Source: Chitinophagaceae bacterium
Lineage (GTDB): Bacteria; Bacteroidota; Bacteroidia; Chitinophagales; Chitinophagaceae
Direction: 5' to 3'
Length of the DNA: 7,180 bases
Assembly: GCA_947378615.1 (NCBI GenBank)
Contig: CANCKV010000156.1
Span: 1 to 7,180, forward strand
The notes below the pieces were generated by a model that worked only from the letters and a program-made list of their open reading frames with translations, had not been told where the DNA came from and made no database searches. The position numbers were made by a program, and so were the translations under genes. This document shows, one piece after another, positions 6,275 to 7,180 of this stretch (the stretch's first letter is position 1; each line of letters opens with the position of its first letter).

Positions 6275-6480
6275 AATGCTAAATTGTCAAACACATAGTG
6301 ATTTAAAAATGTGGTGGAATGAAAGTTATGATTAAAATCCTTGTTAATCGAGAGCATTCTAATTTTGTCCTTTACCTTGAAACAAACCACAATCCAACAA
6401 AATCTTTTTTTTATTACTGAGGGTGAGAAGATGCTTTGAACCTGTAACTGTACGTGCAGCACCATAAAAAGAAATCTACG
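6275..6480. other. AT-rich spacer without a supported gene
   Basis: Between the 21-bp array and the hairpin cluster I see no repeat, RNA gene or promoter. A minus-strand frame of 92 codons spans it but begins inside the hairpin cluster and ends within the last array unit, has an unusual mix of residues and no family resemblance, so I do not call it a gene. Confidence 0.4.
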
Positions 6481-6481
6481 C

Positions 6482-6519
6482 CGGAAGGCAGACTGCCGAG
6501 GTTCGTGTCTCACGAACTC
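6482..6519. repeat. Pair of adjacent hairpins, REP-like
   Basis: GGCAG-A-CTGCC (6487-6497) is immediately followed by GTTCGTG-TCT-CACGAAC (6501-6517), a perfect 7-bp stem with a 3-base loop that extends to GAG/CTC with one bulged base. The cluster is GC-rich in an AT-rich spacer. Two compact hairpins in tandem resemble a dispersed palindromic element. On the minus strand it is followed by a broken T-run (TTTCTTTTT), so a terminator role is an alternative, though no minus-strand gene ends here. Confidence 0.5.
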
Positions 6520-6543
6520 TTTAAGCGAAAAACTTTTATGCAC

Positions 6544-6601
6544 CCTCCTAGTGTTCCTTGTTTTTCTTCGTTACCCTTGTGGTATTACCTCCTTAGTAAT
6601 A
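6544..6601. repeat. T/G/C-rich repeat-like segment
   Basis: The segment contains loosely repeated units such as AGTGTTCCTTG, CTTCGTTACC and CCTTGTGGTA, ending in the weak stem TATTAC/GTAATA (6583-6601). The wording resembles short degenerate intergenic repeats common in Bacteroidota genomes, an impression I cannot verify here. On the minus strand it includes a perfect AAGGAGGT, but no start codon follows at a usable distance, so it is not taken as a ribosome binding site. Confidence 0.3.
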
Positions 6602-6653
6602 AATTATTCATACCTATTCCCCCTAAATTTTGAATGAAAAACATTAGTCCTTT

Positions 6654-7180
6654 CTATTCCTTCACAAACTTCTTAATACACTTATTTCCTTTGACATCCA
6701 TTAATTCCAAAACATAAACGCCTGCTGATAAGTTATTGGCAGGAATGGTTATCATCGAATTATTGACCAAAACTTCTCCCCTATTAACAACTTCTTTTCC
6801 GGCAATTGTTAGTATCCTCAATTGAAAAGCTTTGAAACTGCTATTTGCCAAATAGATGTTTAAGCTGTTTTGAACGGGATTGGGGTTAATAGTGATGAGT
6901 GATGAATTATGAGTGATGAGTTGAGTTGTATTACTGTACATTATTGTTCCATTTTCTCCTATCGCCTTGATGCGGTAATAAATAATAGTTGCAGAAAGGA
7001 GTTTTTTATCTTCAAACGAATAGGTTGTTTTAATATTAGATTTTATTGTAGCAATACTTTCGAAACTATTTCCATCAGTACTTCTTTCTATTGAATAGCA
7101 ATTGATGTGTTGTTCGTTAGCAACATTCCAATTAATCATCACCGCATTATTCTCTTCTTTGGCTGTGAGAGTAATGAAGT
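6654..7180 (-). CDS. T9SS-exported protein, C-terminal part with fibronectin-like module and sorting domain (5' end outside window)
   Basis: The frame is open to the right edge, giving 174 visible residues of a larger protein. Residues about 1-90 match the pattern seen ahead of many T9SS sorting domains: FITLTAKEENNAVMINWNV, an alternating strand pattern, then YSIERSTDGNSFESI, which resembles a fibronectin type III-like fold. The type A sorting domain follows from about residue 97: INPNPVQNSLNIYL, a middle strand region (LRILTIAGKEV), LSAGVYVLEL (150-159), and the basic end KKFVKE. Proteins with this domain cross the outer membrane through the Por/T9SS machinery and are released or anchored at the surface; the domain is removed. 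The upstream catalytic or adhesive part is not visible, so the activity is unknown. The linker LITHNSSLIT is encoded by a short direct DNA repeat. GTG at 7142 is an internal codon, not the start. Confidence 0.92.
   Translation of the reverse strand, partial: FITLTAKEENNAVMINWNVANEQHINCYSIERSTDGNSFESIATIKSNIKTTYSFEDKKLLSATIIYYRIKAIGENGTIMYSNTTQLITHNSSLITINPNPVQNSLNIYLANSSFKAFQLRILTIAGKEVVNRGEVLVNNSMITIPANNLSAGVYVLELMDVKGNKCIKKFVKE
6895..6919. repeat. 11-bp direct repeat inside the T9SS gene linker
   Basis: ATGAGTGATGA occurs at 6895-6905 and again at 6909-6919, a 14-bp step. On the coding strand it makes the linker LITHNSSLIT between the fibronectin-like module and the sorting domain. The surrounding gene has no such repetition, so a local duplication or insertion of a small repeat is likely. 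Confidence 0.7.

Noticed and set aside
6482..6519. tRNA T-arm suggested by GGTTCG
   Set aside because: No acceptor, D-arm or anticodon arm can be built around it; the stem-loop is not of T-arm size.
6265..6543. Minus-strand 92-codon frame between the array and the T9SS gene
   Set aside because: It starts at the edge of the hairpin cluster, runs through it and ends inside the last array unit. It has no recognisable family, no promoter or ribosome site, and odd composition.
6589..6596. Perfect Shine-Dalgarno (AAGGAGGT) on the minus strand
   Set aside because: No start codon at a usable distance downstream, and genes here do not use Shine-Dalgarno sites; probably chance within a repeat-like segment.

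Overview
The window looks like chromosomal DNA from a member of the Bacteroidota, plausibly a Chitinophagaceae or flavobacterial relative. The evidence is AT-rich coding sequence, starts without Shine-Dalgarno sites, TAnnTTTG-type -7 promoter motifs, and a gene ending in a type IX secretion (T9SS) sorting domain. The genus cannot be read from the sequence.

Layout: (1) The 3' third of mfd (transcription-repair coupling factor) enters from the left edge and ends at 1108. (2) 1269-1592 holds a small Asp-rich protein with an N-terminal hydrophobic segment and a TPPP tail; I do not recognise its function. (3) 1844-4062 is a two-gene operon: a SulP-family anion (probably bicarbonate) transporter followed after 23 bp by a beta-carbonic anhydrase very like E. 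coli Can. Together they would import or equilibrate inorganic carbon: SulP moves HCO3- across the inner membrane and the anhydrase interconverts it with CO2. (4) A strong bidirectional terminator at 4170-4206 separates this operon from a convergent minus-strand gene (4484-5428) for an acidic, mostly helical protein of unknown function. (5) 5429-6653 contains no convincing gene but is highly structured. (6) The 3' end of a minus-strand T9SS-exported protein (fibronectin-like module plus sorting domain) runs off the right edge.

The most unusual part is 5592-6274. It is built on a 21-bp period but from at least two different motifs. The first stretch (5592-5722) has a CCTTC core at exactly 5592, 5613, 5634, 5655, 5676 and 5697. 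A middle, more GC-rich stretch (5718-5825) stays on the same grid with other motifs. The last stretch (5960-6274) has fifteen 21-bp units with an AAAGT core and no net indel, two of which carry the motif inverted. The units have diverged greatly in bases but hardly at all in spacing. Read as codons they give recurring heptapeptides (EG every seven codons on the minus strand in the first stretch, KVxSL on the plus strand in the last), yet both are interrupted by stops, so this is not a present-day gene as it stands. It may be a decayed heptapeptide-coding repeat, a helically phased protein-binding or curved-DNA array, or a dispersed Bacteroidota intergenic repeat. Right of it lie two short hairpins and a T/G/C-rich repeat-like segment, which suggests this intergenic region accumulates repetitive elements.
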